Source: Rufibacter radiotolerans
GTDB taxonomy: Bacteria > Bacteroidota > Bacteroidia > Cytophagales > Hymenobacteraceae
NCBI RefSeq assembly: GCF_001078055.1
Contig: NZ_CP010777.1
Location: 4,617,001 to 4,681,000, forward strand
DNA length: 64,000 bases
Direction: 5' to 3'
Every line of letters begins with the position of its first letter. The first letter of the stretch is position 1. Under the pieces are notes generated by a model. The model had not been told where the DNA came from. It ran no database searches and was given only the letters and a program-made list of their open reading frames with translations. Of the stretch, positions 1 to 8,791 are shown one piece after another. The translations under genes were made by a program, and so were the position numbers.

Positions 1-417
1 CAACTGGTGGCCTACCCTATTCTGGACCTGGAGAACTTCTTCACCGATATCCATAAATACCTGCGCTTGCTGGAGGAGGCCGTGATTCAGACATTGGCGG
101 ACTACGGCCTACAAGCGGGCAGGATTTCCGGTTTAACCGGCGTGTGGCTTGATTTTGAGGAGCAGCGCAACCCCAGAAAGATCTGCGCCATGGGCGTGAA
201 ATGCAGCAGATGGATCACCATGCACGGGTTGGCGTTGAACGTGAACACAGACCTGGCTTATTTTGGGAACATTGTGCCCTGCGGTATTTCTGATAAGGCC
301 GTTACGTCCCTGGAAAAGGAACTGGGGAGGGCAGTGCCCCTGGCCGATGTGGAGGAAAAGCTCCTCAAACATTTTGAACAATTATTTGAGGCACGGTTGT
401 TGGAGCATCAGTTATGA
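1..417 (+). CDS. lipB: Octanoyltransferase LipB, 5' end cut by window edge
   Basis: This is the C-terminal part of LipB, which moves the octanoyl group from acyl carrier protein to lipoyl domains in the first step of lipoate synthesis. The reading frame is open from base 1 (QLVAYPILDL), so the true start is outside the window and the GTG at position 7 is internal. Family hallmarks seen are GRISGLTGVW, the catalytic lysine in KICAMG (codon at 178-180), HGLALNV, and the catalytic cysteine in VPCGI (codon at 280-282). The stop overlaps the next ATG (ATGA), which indicates co-translation with the downstream small gene. lipA, the next pathway enzyme, is in the same window at 57 kb. The identification is firm; only the N-terminus is missing. 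Confidence 0.93.
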   Translation, partial: QLVAYPILDLENFFTDIHKYLRLLEEAVIQTLADYGLQAGRISGLTGVWLDFEEQRNPRKICAMGVKCSRWITMHGLALNVNTDLAYFGNIVPCGISDKAVTSLEKELGRAVPLADVEEKLLKHFEQLFEARLLEHQL

Positions 418-818
418 AAAAAGACATTGATTTCCTGCAAGTAGAAGGCGTTTCTGTGGCCATTGCCCGCGAGGAGAATGAGTTGGCACAGGTGGAGTGG
501 AACGTGTATTTTATCAATAACAATAACTTTCCGCTGGAGAACGTGCTTATTGCCTCAAAAGGCTACGGCGAACACGAGGGTGAGGAAGTAAAGACCTCAG
601 TGCTGCGGCACGTATTCCCGGAGGTAGCGGCCAAGGCAGCTATTCAGGTGGAGCCCATTGACCCGGCGCTGTTCCATCTCACCAATGAGTACTGGGTGAG
701 CTATTACATTGGCCAGAATATTTACGATAAACGCTTTCTGTTTGTGCCGGGAAGCATTGTTGAAGAAAATCTTATTCATATTTCTATATTAGAGAGAGAA
801 GGCATTCTGCATTCTTAG
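414..818 (+). CDS. Conserved hypothetical protein, translationally coupled to lipB
   Basis: I do not recognise a characterised family. The product is 134 residues, acidic, with no signal peptide or membrane segment. The middle is rich in beta-type residues (VEWNVYFINNNNFPLENVLI) and reads like a small beta-sandwich domain; this is inference from composition only. Its ATG overlaps the lipB stop codon by the ATGA arrangement, so the two are almost certainly one transcript. A short 67-base gap follows before the next gene. The close coupling to lipB is the only context clue and does not prove a role in lipoylation. Confidence 0.75.
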   Translation: MKKDIDFLQVEGVSVAIAREENELAQVEWNVYFINNNNFPLENVLIASKGYGEHEGEEVKTSVLRHVFPEVAAKAAIQVEPIDPALFHLTNEYWVSYYIGQNIYDKRFLFVPGSIVEENLIHISILEREGILHS

Positions 819-885
819 GCGTATCCTTGATAGGGTACTATAAGAAGCGTTATTCTTCCATGCTTTTAAACCGTTAAACCCCGGC

Positions 886-1920
886 ATGAAATTTTTTACT
901 TATCTGCTTTCCTTTAGCTGGTCGTTTTTCATTGCGCTCTTTGCTATACCCTCTATAGTATATGTGGCCCACTTGAAGAACATTCTGGACCAGCCTAACA
1001 AACGGACAGTGCACGTATCGCTTACCCCCCGGTTGGGTGGGTTAGGGGTGTTTGCCGGGTTCATGTCGGCGCTCACCATTTTCGGGGACCTGACCAATGG
1101 CGTGCAGCAGGTATTGGCCGGTTGCATTATCCTGTTCTTTGGCGGCTTGAAAGATGACCTGGTGTCCATTTCGGCCTTCAAAAAGTTCTTTATGCAGGTG
1201 CTTTCCACTGGGGTGGTCATGTTCATAGCCGATATCAGGATCACCAGTTTCCAGGGGATTTTCGGGATTCATGAACTGCCCATAGGCCTGAGTTACGGGT
1301 TTACCTTTTTTACCATTGTAGGTATTACCAATGCCATTAACCTGATAGATGGCTTAGACGGGTTGGCTGGGACCATTGTCACCATTATTGTGGCCACCTT
1401 TGGGTTCTTTTTCTGGTACGCCCACCTGGAGGACTACGCCAACTATGCCGGCGTGGCGGTGTGTTTGATTGGTGGTTTGCTAGGGTTCCTGCGCTACAAC
1501 TTTTACAAGGCCCGAATTTTTATGGGTGATACGGGCTCACTGCTTTGTGGCTTTGTGGTCTCCATTATGGCTATCCAGTTTATTGAGATGCGGTTTGTGC
1601 CTTCTTCGCCTTCGGTGGCGCTAGGGGTTCTGTTTGTGCCGCTGTTTGACACCCTTAGGGTTTCCTTTATCAGGATTATGAAGGGCATGTCTCCGTTCTC
1701 ACCAGATAAGAACCATATTCACCACCGTATTCTGGCCATGGGTTTCAGTCAGGTAAGCACTGTGCTTATTCTGGCGCTGCTTAATGTACTGGTGATTCTG
1801 TTTGTGTTCAACTTCGCCCATTGGGGCAACCTTAACCTGTTGCTCTGCCTGCTGGGCTTCTCGGTGGTATTGAGCGCTGTGTTGGGTCAGTATGCTACTA
1901 AGCCAACTACCACTGGCTAA
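886..1920 (+). CDS. WecA/TagO-like polyprenyl-phosphate HexNAc-1-phosphate transferase
   Basis: This 344-residue polytopic membrane protein belongs to the MraY/WecA superfamily, which transfers a sugar-1-phosphate from a UDP-sugar to undecaprenyl phosphate and starts O-antigen, capsule or other surface glycan synthesis on the cytoplasmic face. Seen in the sequence are about ten hydrophobic segments, the DD pair in GLKDDL (residues 90-91), the NxxDGxDG signature in INLIDGLDGLAG (155-158), the FMGDTGS motif (Asp215) and the terminal HIHHR motif (277-281) typical of WecA rather than MraY. It lies 67 bases after the preceding gene and 3 bases before the next, so it shares a transcript with the DUF4271-type gene. 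The exact sugar substrate cannot be read from the sequence. Confidence 0.88.
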   Translation: MKFFTYLLSFSWSFFIALFAIPSIVYVAHLKNILDQPNKRTVHVSLTPRLGGLGVFAGFMSALTIFGDLTNGVQQVLAGCIILFFGGLKDDLVSISAFKKFFMQVLSTGVVMFIADIRITSFQGIFGIHELPIGLSYGFTFFTIVGITNAINLIDGLDGLAGTIVTIIVATFGFFFWYAHLEDYANYAGVAVCLIGGLLGFLRYNFYKARIFMGDTGSLLCGFVVSIMAIQFIEMRFVPSSPSVALGVLFVPLFDTLRVSFIRIMKGMSPFSPDKNHIHHRILAMGFSQVSTVLILALLNVLVILFVFNFAHWGNLNLLLCLLGFSVVLSAVLGQYATKPTTTG

Positions 1921-1923
1921 CAC

Positions 1924-3054
1924 ATGAGAACCTGGGCCCTTATAGTTTGCTTCTGGCTGATAGGCGGGACCGCCTTTGCGCAGCCAGCAGGGCCGCTTAA
2001 GCCTTTGCTCACCTCAGACTGGCTGGTTTTCAAGGCCCAGAGCAACCAGTTGGTGCCTTATCTGCCCGAATTCCATGAAGAGCATAAGGCCCTTTACCAG
2101 TGGATTACCGTTGATCAATTCACAAACCCCAAGATAGCCTTTGCCGCCCGCGCGCAGCTTTGCATCTTTATTGACAACAGCCTGGTGTTTGTGGCAGATT
2201 CCACCGCCAGGTATACCTTGGACCTGTCTGCGTATCTGAAACCGGGTAAGAAATACCTGCTTTCCATCTGGCACCCAGACCAACAACCCAATTATCCGTC
2301 CTTTAAGGTGCCACAGCAGGAGATTGCCGCTTTAAACTCCAAGCAGAACGTCATTTTTCAGCCCAAGCCAAAACAGCCAGATGCGCATAGGAGTGCACTG
2401 GTGTTTTTTATGGTGATCATTGGCTTGGTGTATGGGGGCTTGCGTACCACGTTCCACTCAGACTTCTCCAGTATTTTCAAGTGGAGCAGCTTCTCTAAGA
2501 TCTCTACCCTAGAAGAAGGCCTATTGGTGAAACCCATTGGCAACTGGTCCAGTATCTTGTTTGTGCTGGCTTTTGCCTTGTCTTTCTCCTTATTGATTGT
2601 GGCTATCCATACTGACCTAGAGGACCTGACCTTGCTTAACCAATTGTTTACCGCTACGCAGGCAGATATTGTCTCCAAGATCCTGCTCTATGCGCTAATG
2701 GTCTTTCTATTTGTGGTGTTGAAGTACCTCTTCCTGCGCTTGATGGGCTTTGTGTTTGGGGTAGAGGAAATGGTCTTGACGCAGTACCGTGAGTTTCTGC
2801 GCACCCTGCTGGGCATGGGTATTTTCGTTCCTTTTATTCTGCTTCTTTACCTGGGGCTGAGTACCACTGCGCCTGGGGTAGTCTATTGGGTTGCAAACGT
2901 GGCAGTTACCGTGTTGCTGGTCTTCACGGTTTTAAGGGTTTTCTATACGGTTAGTAAAAAATATTCCCTTAAAAATCTACATTTATTTTCATACCTTTGC
3001 GCCACAGAAGTGATTCCCTTGATGATTCTGCTCAAATTAATTGTATTTGTGTAA
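1924..3054 (+). CDS. DUF4271-type integral membrane protein
   Basis: The 376-residue protein has a signal peptide (about residues 1-19, ending FAQ), a soluble periplasmic N-terminal half, then about seven hydrophobic segments from residue 155 onward. This matches the DUF4271 family of Bacteroidota, which has no established biochemical role. The family is commonly found just upstream of uroporphyrinogen-III synthase, and the same arrangement is seen here with hemD starting 62 bases after the stop. The start follows the WecA-like gene by 3 bases. The family call rests on topology, length and gene neighbourhood rather than on a catalytic motif, and the function is unknown. Confidence 0.75.
   Translation: MRTWALIVCFWLIGGTAFAQPAGPLKPLLTSDWLVFKAQSNQLVPYLPEFHEEHKALYQWITVDQFTNPKIAFAARAQLCIFIDNSLVFVADSTARYTLDLSAYLKPGKKYLLSIWHPDQQPNYPSFKVPQQEIAALNSKQNVIFQPKPKQPDAHRSALVFFMVIIGLVYGGLRTTFHSDFSSIFKWSSFSKISTLEEGLLVKPIGNWSSILFVLAFALSFSLLIVAIHTDLEDLTLLNQLFTATQADIVSKILLYALMVFLFVVLKYLFLRLMGFVFGVEEMVLTQYREFLRTLLGMGIFVPFILLLYLGLSTTAPGVVYWVANVAVTVLLVFTVLRVFYTVSKKYSLKNLHLFSYLCATEVIPLMILLKLIVFV
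2992..2999 (+). promoter_or_regulatory. Candidate -7 element upstream of hemD
   Basis: TACCTTTG exactly matches the Bacteroidota -7 consensus TAnnTTTG. It lies inside the 3' end of the DUF4271-type gene, about 118 bases before the hemD start. No clear -33 TTTG is found at the expected distance, so it may be a weak internal promoter or chance. Confidence 0.3.
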
Positions 3055-3116
3055 TCATCTTTTAACCAGGAATCAACAAGGCTAAGGTTACAAGTTGTTA
3101 AACTACCATCAAAACA

Positions 3117-3908
3117 ATGGCTGACGGTAAAGCAGAGTTGGGTGCGGATAGACATTCAAAGAAAATTACTAGTATTCTTGTCACGCAGCCAAAGCCGGCA
3201 AATGATAACTCTCCCTACTTGGGCATTGCTGAAAAGTACGGCATCAAAGTAGATTTCAGAGCATTTATTGAGATAGAGCCTGTTCCTTACAAAGAATTCA
3301 GGAAGGACAAGGTGAATATCCTGGACCATACTGCCGTTATTTTCACCAGCCGCAATGCGGTAGACCATTTCTTTAGGATTTGTGCCGAGGGGAAAATTGA
3401 GGTGCCCGCTGAGATGAAGTACTTCTGTATCTCTGACCAGACTGCCTATTATCTCCAGAAATACATTGTGTTGCGCAAGCGTAAGCTCTTCATTGGTGGT
3501 AAAACGGCGTCAGACCTGTTTGAAGTATTGAAGAAGCATAAAAACGAGAAATTTCTTTACCCCTGCTCCAACATCAGGAAAGAAGACATTCCAGAATTTA
3601 TGCGGGCAAACGGCTTCGACTTCACCGAAGCGACCATGTATAAGACCGTGGCTTCAGATCTATCTGATCTGGCCGAGGTGAAATATGACTGTATCGCCTT
3701 TTTTAGCCCTTCCGGTATCAGTTCTCTGTTTGTGAACTTCCCAGATTTCAAGCAGAACAATACCCGAATTGCGGCGTTTGGCCCTACTACCGCCCAAGCG
3801 GTACGTGATGCCGGCCTGGAACTGGATATTGAGGCGCCTATGCCCAATGCTCCTTCCATGACGGGTGCCATTGAGGTTTATATCCAACAACATTCTAAGA
3901 AAAAGTAA
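3117..3908 (+). CDS. hemD: Uroporphyrinogen-III synthase
   Basis: HemD closes and inverts hydroxymethylbilane to uroporphyrinogen III, the branch point of haem and related tetrapyrroles, in the cytoplasm. The 263-residue protein shows the two-domain HemD pattern: an N-terminal ILVTQPKP strand, AVIFTSRNAVDHF in the first domain, a linker, and the ALxxCS-like YPCSNIRKEDIPE, YKTV, FFSPSGISSLF and AAFGPTTAQAVRDAG motifs near the C-terminus. HemD is poorly conserved overall, and these blocks are the usual diagnostic ones. The ATG at 3117 was chosen because the first 20 residues are a plausible polar leader before the ITSILVTQ strand. It follows the DUF4271-type gene as is typical in this phylum. 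Confidence 0.87.
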   Translation: MADGKAELGADRHSKKITSILVTQPKPANDNSPYLGIAEKYGIKVDFRAFIEIEPVPYKEFRKDKVNILDHTAVIFTSRNAVDHFFRICAEGKIEVPAEMKYFCISDQTAYYLQKYIVLRKRKLFIGGKTASDLFEVLKKHKNEKFLYPCSNIRKEDIPEFMRANGFDFTEATMYKTVASDLSDLAEVKYDCIAFFSPSGISSLFVNFPDFKQNNTRIAAFGPTTAQAVRDAGLELDIEAPMPNAPSMTGAIEVYIQQHSKKK

Positions 3909-4041
3909 ATCACCTGTTACTTTTCTTTTATTTGTGCGTAGCATGGCTAAGGCTGGTCAATTGAAATTAACTTTTGGTAGTTAATGGGCAATTTGCTAGC
4001 TTATTGCCAATTGGCCCTTACTTTTTAAAAGAGTAGTCCTA

Positions 4042-5019
4042 ATGCCATCAATGATGCACAAATCACGTTACCTTCTCTTTCTGATCGGGCTTTTGTTGCC
4101 TGTGTTGGTGCAGGCGCAGCAGTTGCCTCAGTTTAGCCATTATGCCTTCAACGGGCAGTTTATAAGCCCGGGGTACTCGGGTATAAAGGGCCAGGTGGAG
4201 ATGAACGTGCTGTACCGGTACCAGTGGCTGGGGTATGACGGAACATTTGATGCCGGTGGTGCCCCAAAGACCGGACTCTTCACAATTTCAGCCCCAATTT
4301 CAGCGTTAAAGAGTGGCGTAGGATTGGTGGTAATGAAAGATGAGATTGGGGCGGTAGATGTTTTTCAAGCGCAGCTGTCTTACGCCTATCACCTTTCCTT
4401 AGGAGAAGGGAAACTGGGGATAGGGATTCAGGGAGGTATGACCAATATGAGCAAAGGACGGTACCGGCCAAATGTGGAGTCAGATCCACGGGTGCCGTTC
4501 AACAGTTCAGACCGGAAATATGACCTGGGGGCTGGTCTATGGTACCAGCAGGAACGATGGTACGTGGGCGCAGGGGTGACCAATTTGCTGGGAGCCACTT
4601 ATGAGTTTGAAAACGCCACCCGCGATTCTCAATATGGAACGGTAACCGCTGAAAAACACCTCATGGCTACGGCAGGGTATGAATTGGAACTTTCTAGTGC
4701 TCTTGACGTTACACCTACAATATTGTTGAAGCAAGACCTGAGCGCTGGGGTGTCTTCTTTGGAAGCCGGAGGAAGAGTGACTTTTAACGACAAATTCTGG
4801 GGAGGGGCAGGATACAGATTTGGAGAAGCGGTGACTGGAATGTTGGGAGTTTACTTGTTGAAAGACAATGCATTGAACTTTGGATATGCTTTTGACTATA
4901 CCGCCGTAGGGTCAGATGCCAAGAGTGCTACTTCGCATGAAGTAATGCTCGGTTATAGGTTGCCTAAACCTAAAAATAATACAAAACCTCCTGTTAAGAC
5001 TCCCCGATACAATTTTTAA
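4042..5019 (+). CDS. PorP/SprF family type IX secretion membrane protein
   Basis: This is a 325-residue outer-membrane beta-barrel of the PorP/SprF family, the T9SS partner needed for surface anchoring or export of type B cargo such as SprB. A signal peptide ends at about residue 25 (VQAQQ) and is followed by the family opening QLPQFSHYAFNGQFISPGYSG. The rest is amphipathic beta-strand with alternating aromatics, ending near YRLPKPKNN. It lies directly upstream of gldKLMN on the same strand with a 200-base gap that contains its own promoter, so it may be transcribed separately. A second family member lies at 53.4 kb on the other strand. Confidence 0.88.
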   Translation: MPSMMHKSRYLLFLIGLLLPVLVQAQQLPQFSHYAFNGQFISPGYSGIKGQVEMNVLYRYQWLGYDGTFDAGGAPKTGLFTISAPISALKSGVGLVVMKDEIGAVDVFQAQLSYAYHLSLGEGKLGIGIQGGMTNMSKGRYRPNVESDPRVPFNSSDRKYDLGAGLWYQQERWYVGAGVTNLLGATYEFENATRDSQYGTVTAEKHLMATAGYELELSSALDVTPTILLKQDLSAGVSSLEAGGRVTFNDKFWGGAGYRFGEAVTGMLGVYLLKDNALNFGYAFDYTAVGSDAKSATSHEVMLGYRLPKPKNNTKPPVKTPRYNF

Positions 5020-5132
5020 GTACTTACTTTTAAGTAGTAGGCATACTGCTTGTGGTAAGGGAATTATTGATTAAATAAAATATTATTTTCTTTGCATCGT
5101 TAGCATATTGTTCTTCAAGAAAAAACACTAGT

Positions 5133-5162
5133 TTTGTTTTTCAAAGTTGCGATATATATTTG
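5133..5162 (+). promoter_or_regulatory. Promoter of the gldKLMN operon
   Basis: A TTTG at 5133-5136, an 18-base spacer and TATATTTG at 5155-5162 match the Bacteroidota primary promoter (-33 TTTG, -7 TAnnTTTG). The predicted transcript start near 5168 leaves a leader of about 50 nt before the gldK ATG. This is the best-matching plus-strand promoter I found in the window. Confidence 0.55.
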
Positions 5163-5220
5163 CTGTCTTATAAATTACTAAATACTAAGCGGAAGCGCTG
5201 CCTTTATCAAGTCCAAGAAT

Positions 5221-6243
5221 ATGATTAAGTTTTTACAGTTTTCTGCCATTGCTTTGAGCGTAATGCTAATGGCAGGTTGTGGTATGGGGAGAGACTCTCA
5301 AGGGGATGTGGTTGGGGCTATGGACCGTCCGGAGTTCAATCCGCAGGAAATCCCTTATGGCATGATTGCCTGCCCTGGTGGAACTTTCCATATGGGACAG
5401 ACCGATCAAGACATTGCTGCTAGTATGTCTAACATGAACAAGCAGGTGACCATTGGTGGGTTCTACATGGACGAGACCGAAATCACCAACAATGAGTACC
5501 GTCAGTTCATGGATGCCATCCGTCAAGACTCCCTGGATATTCTGGGTGAAGAGTTTGTGATGACCCAGCTGTACCCAGACACTACTGTGTGGGTAAAGGA
5601 CTTTACATACCATATGGGTGATCCATTGATGGAGTACTACTACTCGCACCCAGCCTTTGATGACTACCCAGTGGTAGGCGTTGACTGGTTTGCGGCCAAG
5701 TACTTCAACAGCTGGAGAACTAAAAACAAAAACAACTACAACGTAGAAAGCGGCATGGCGCCAATGCCTAGCTTCCGTCTGCCTTCTGAGGCCGAATGGG
5801 AGTACGCGGCCCGCGGTGGTCGTGACCTGGCTACCTATCCTTGGGGTGGTCCTTACCTGCGTAACGCTAAAGGCTGTATGCTGGCTAACTTCAAGCCAGG
5901 CCGTGGTGACTACTATAGTGACGGTTTTACATATACCGCTCCTGTAGGACAATATTATCCTAATGATTTCGGTTTATATGATATGGCTGGTAACGTATCA
6001 GAGTGGTGTGAAGATGCTTACTCAGAGGCTACTGTTCCAATTGTATGGGATTTGAACCCTACCTACTATGATGACAATGAGCCTCGCAAGATAGTGCGCG
6101 GTGGTTCTTGGAAAGACATTGCGCATTTCCTGGAGACAGGAGTTCGTAATTTTGAATACCAGGATTCTGCCCGTTCTTATATAGGGTTCCGTAGCGCCAT
6201 GATTTACATTGGCCGTTCATCTGACTTTGATTTGGGAAGATAG
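5221..6243 (+). CDS. gldK: Type IX secretion ring lipoprotein GldK/PorK
   Basis: GldK/PorK is an outer-membrane-anchored lipoprotein that forms the periplasmic ring of the T9SS together with GldN/PorN. The 340-residue product has a lipoprotein signal with lipobox LMAGC (Cys20), then a formylglycine-generating-enzyme-like (FGE-sulfatase) fold: GGTFHMGQT, DETEITNNEYRQF, GVDWFAAKYFNSW, RLPSEAEWEYAARGG, YDMAGNVSEW and IVRGGSW. GldJ shares this fold, but the direct succession GldL, GldM, GldN identifies GldK. It is the first gene of a four-gene operon and lies 58 bases downstream of the predicted promoter. Confidence 0.93.
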   Translation: MIKFLQFSAIALSVMLMAGCGMGRDSQGDVVGAMDRPEFNPQEIPYGMIACPGGTFHMGQTDQDIAASMSNMNKQVTIGGFYMDETEITNNEYRQFMDAIRQDSLDILGEEFVMTQLYPDTTVWVKDFTYHMGDPLMEYYYSHPAFDDYPVVGVDWFAAKYFNSWRTKNKNNYNVESGMAPMPSFRLPSEAEWEYAARGGRDLATYPWGGPYLRNAKGCMLANFKPGRGDYYSDGFTYTAPVGQYYPNDFGLYDMAGNVSEWCEDAYSEATVPIVWDLNPTYYDDNEPRKIVRGGSWKDIAHFLETGVRNFEYQDSARSYIGFRSAMIYIGRSSDFDLGR

Positions 6244-6319
6244 GCATCTGCCGTTTCCCGCAAGGCTTACCAAGAAAATTTCAAAAAATCCAAATCGTAC
6301 AATCTAAATCCATTAAAAA

Positions 6320-7117
6320 ATGAGCAAAGTAAGAGGCAGCTTCTTCTACGATAAAGTAATGCCAAAAATTTATGGTATTGGTGCTGCAGTAGTAATTGTT
6401 GGGGCGTTGTTTAAAATTCTCCACTTACCAGGAGCTAACGAAATGTTGATCGTGGGCCTGGGTACAGAAGCGGTTATCTTCTTCCTAAGTGCATTTCAAC
6501 CAAATCCTCCGCATGAGCCAGAGTGGGAGCGTGTGTACCCACAGTTACGTGATGACTATGATGGTCCTCTGCCAACTGTGCCTACTGCTACTTCTGGCGC
6601 TTCTATCACTGGGGATTTAGACAAAATGCTTCGTGATGCCAATGTAACCCCTGCTACTATCAGTTCACTGGGTCAAGGCTTGAACCGCCTGAGCGATACC
6701 GCTTCCCAAATGGCCGATATGACTGATGCAACCGTGGCTACCAAAGAGTACGCGGCCCGCGTTAGAACAGCCACTGGTTCATTAGACAGAATCAATGAGG
6801 CGTATGGCACTACATTAGAGGCCGTTTCTCAGATGGCTAGCGCCACTGTAGATACCCAAGCCTACCATGCACAGGTGCAGCAGGTAACCAAAAACCTGGG
6901 TGCTTTGAACGCCGTGTATGAAATGGAGCTTCAGGATGCCAACAACCACCTGAAAACCATCAACAAATTCTATGGCAGCATCTCTGGCGCCATGGAGAAC
7001 CTGACTGCGGCCAGCCGTGAGACAGAGCAGTTCAAAGACGAGGTAACTAACCTTACCAAGAACCTGCATTCGCTCAACAACGTGTATGGCAACATGTTAA
7101 ATGCCATGAGAGGGTAA
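6320..7117 (+). CDS. gldL: Type IX secretion motor protein GldL/PorL
   Basis: GldL is the inner-membrane subunit that, with GldM, makes the proton-driven motor of the T9SS and gliding apparatus. The 265-residue protein starts with the family hallmark FFYDKVMPKIYGIGAAVVI and has two N-terminal membrane helices (about residues 17-37 and 43-60) separated by the short KILHLPGANE loop; a conserved glutamate, TEAV, lies in the second helix. The remaining 200 residues form a cytoplasmic coiled coil with repeated short heptad-like segments (LDKMLRDAN, KNLGALNAVYEMEL). The second gene of the gldKLMN operon, 76 bases after gldK and 60 before gldM. Confidence 0.95.
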   Translation: MSKVRGSFFYDKVMPKIYGIGAAVVIVGALFKILHLPGANEMLIVGLGTEAVIFFLSAFQPNPPHEPEWERVYPQLRDDYDGPLPTVPTATSGASITGDLDKMLRDANVTPATISSLGQGLNRLSDTASQMADMTDATVATKEYAARVRTATGSLDRINEAYGTTLEAVSQMASATVDTQAYHAQVQQVTKNLGALNAVYEMELQDANNHLKTINKFYGSISGAMENLTAASRETEQFKDEVTNLTKNLHSLNNVYGNMLNAMRG

Positions 7118-7177
7118 TCTCTGCCAATCCTCTTTTAATAATAAGTTTAACTAAAAAGGTAAACACAACAGGATACT

Positions 7178-8770
7178 ATGGCTGGAGGAAAAGAGACGCC
7201 ACGGCAAAAGATGATCGGGATGATGTATCTCGTACTGACTGCGCTGTTGGCATTGAACGTAAGCTCTGCAATACTTTTAAAATTCCAATTTATTGACGCC
7301 AGCTTAATGGGGGTTAACCAGAAAACAATTTCTGATAACCAAGGCTCAGTAAAGGGAATACAGGCAGCAGTGGCAGATGGCGCAAGCACTGCCAAAGATA
7401 AGCTGGTAGTAGAGCAAGCCCAGGAAGTAAGAAACACCACCGCTGAATTGGTAAGCTACATCAGATCGCTGAGAGCAGAACTGGAGAAGCAAACTGGCGG
7501 AAAGGATACAGAAACAGGAAACTACAAGAATCCTGAGGCAAATGAGATTGTAAACGAGGTAATGCTGGGTGGTTTGAAAAAAGGCAAAGGCTATGAGCTG
7601 GAAGCTAAATTAAACCAATATGCTGCTTATCTGCGCAAATACAATGACAAAGTGCCAGAGAAACTGGCTATGGGTGGAAAAGAAGATCCACGGGTAGCTA
7701 CTAACAAAGACCAACGCAAAAAGAACTTCGCGCAGCTGAACTTTGAAGAGACTCCAATGGTAGCTGCTTTGGCAACCTTAGCTCAAAAAGAATCTGAAGT
7801 GTTGAAGTATGAAGCGGAGACGTTATCACAACTTGCCCAAAAGGTAGGGGCTGATATCATCAAGTTTGAGAACATCTTTGCCATGGCCAGCGCTGAGTCT
7901 AAGACCGTAGCGGCTGGTACCAAGTACAAAGCAGAAATGTTCCTGGCAGCTTCCTCTGATGCGGTATCACCTACTATGTCTGTAGACGGCAGATCAATTC
8001 CGGTAAAAGGCGGCAAAGGACAGATTGAGTTCACTGCCACTGCCGGTAACTATGACGCTGAAGGCAACGCCAAAAAGCAATGGAAAGGCCAGGTGCGTTT
8101 CCGTCAGGCAAGCGGTCGTGATACTACCTTTACAGTAGTTCAGGATTATGTGGTAGCAAAACCAGTGATGCAAATCCAGTCTGCTTCTATCAACTCTCTG
8201 TACTTTAACTGCGGAAACGAACTGAGTGTTCAGGTACCAGCCCTTGGCGCGGTATATGATCCTTCTTTCTCTGCTTCGGGTGCGTCTGTTATTAAAGGTG
8301 CTAAAAAAGGCTTCCTGACTATCATCCCTACTTCACGTCAGGTGAGACTGAATGTGAGCAGCGGCGGAAACGCCATCGGGTCACAGGATTTCACCGTGAA
8401 ACTGGTACCAAGACCACAGGTAGTAGCCTATGCGAATGGCCGTCCGGTTGATGTTGTGAAAGGTATGGCTGCCCCAGGACCACGTGTGCTGGAGGTAAGA
8501 GCCGTAGCTGATGAAAGCTTCAAGAACCAATTGCCAAAAGATGCCCGTTACAGAGTAACCCAATACACAGTTTATCTGGTGCGCGGTAGCCGCCCAGTAG
8601 GACAGGTACAAGGCAACGGGCCAACCGTTAGCCTTGGTAACCTGGCAGCCCAGGCTCGTGCAGGTGACAGGATTGCTGTTGACATTAAAGAAATCAGAAG
8701 ATTGAACTATCGTGATCAGCAGGAAGTTGTTCCTTCTGATAACTCAAGTATCAACATTCAGCTTAACTAG
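7178..8770 (+). CDS. gldM: Type IX secretion motor protein GldM/PorM
   Basis: GldM/PorM spans the periplasm and links the GldL motor to the GldK/N ring. The 530-residue product begins with the family hallmark AGGKETPRQKMIGMMYLVLT, and the only membrane helix (about residues 13-38, ending SSAILLKF) is near the N-terminus. A helical D1 domain follows, then a long periplasmic region of beta-rich domains. This fits the known four-domain dimer architecture. It lies 21 bases before gldN, so translation is likely coupled. Length and order are standard for the family. Confidence 0.96.
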   Translation: MAGGKETPRQKMIGMMYLVLTALLALNVSSAILLKFQFIDASLMGVNQKTISDNQGSVKGIQAAVADGASTAKDKLVVEQAQEVRNTTAELVSYIRSLRAELEKQTGGKDTETGNYKNPEANEIVNEVMLGGLKKGKGYELEAKLNQYAAYLRKYNDKVPEKLAMGGKEDPRVATNKDQRKKNFAQLNFEETPMVAALATLAQKESEVLKYEAETLSQLAQKVGADIIKFENIFAMASAESKTVAAGTKYKAEMFLAASSDAVSPTMSVDGRSIPVKGGKGQIEFTATAGNYDAEGNAKKQWKGQVRFRQASGRDTTFTVVQDYVVAKPVMQIQSASINSLYFNCGNELSVQVPALGAVYDPSFSASGASVIKGAKKGFLTIIPTSRQVRLNVSSGGNAIGSQDFTVKLVPRPQVVAYANGRPVDVVKGMAAPGPRVLEVRAVADESFKNQLPKDARYRVTQYTVYLVRGSRPVGQVQGNGPTVSLGNLAAQARAGDRIAVDIKEIRRLNYRDQQEVVPSDNSSINIQLN

Positions 8771-8791
8771 TAAGATATTATTCTTAGTATC

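Noticed and set aside
5266..5952. A 228-codon minus-strand ORF opposite gldK
   Set aside because: It lies entirely within the gldK coding region, has no recognisable domain and shows composition expected of a shadow ORF.
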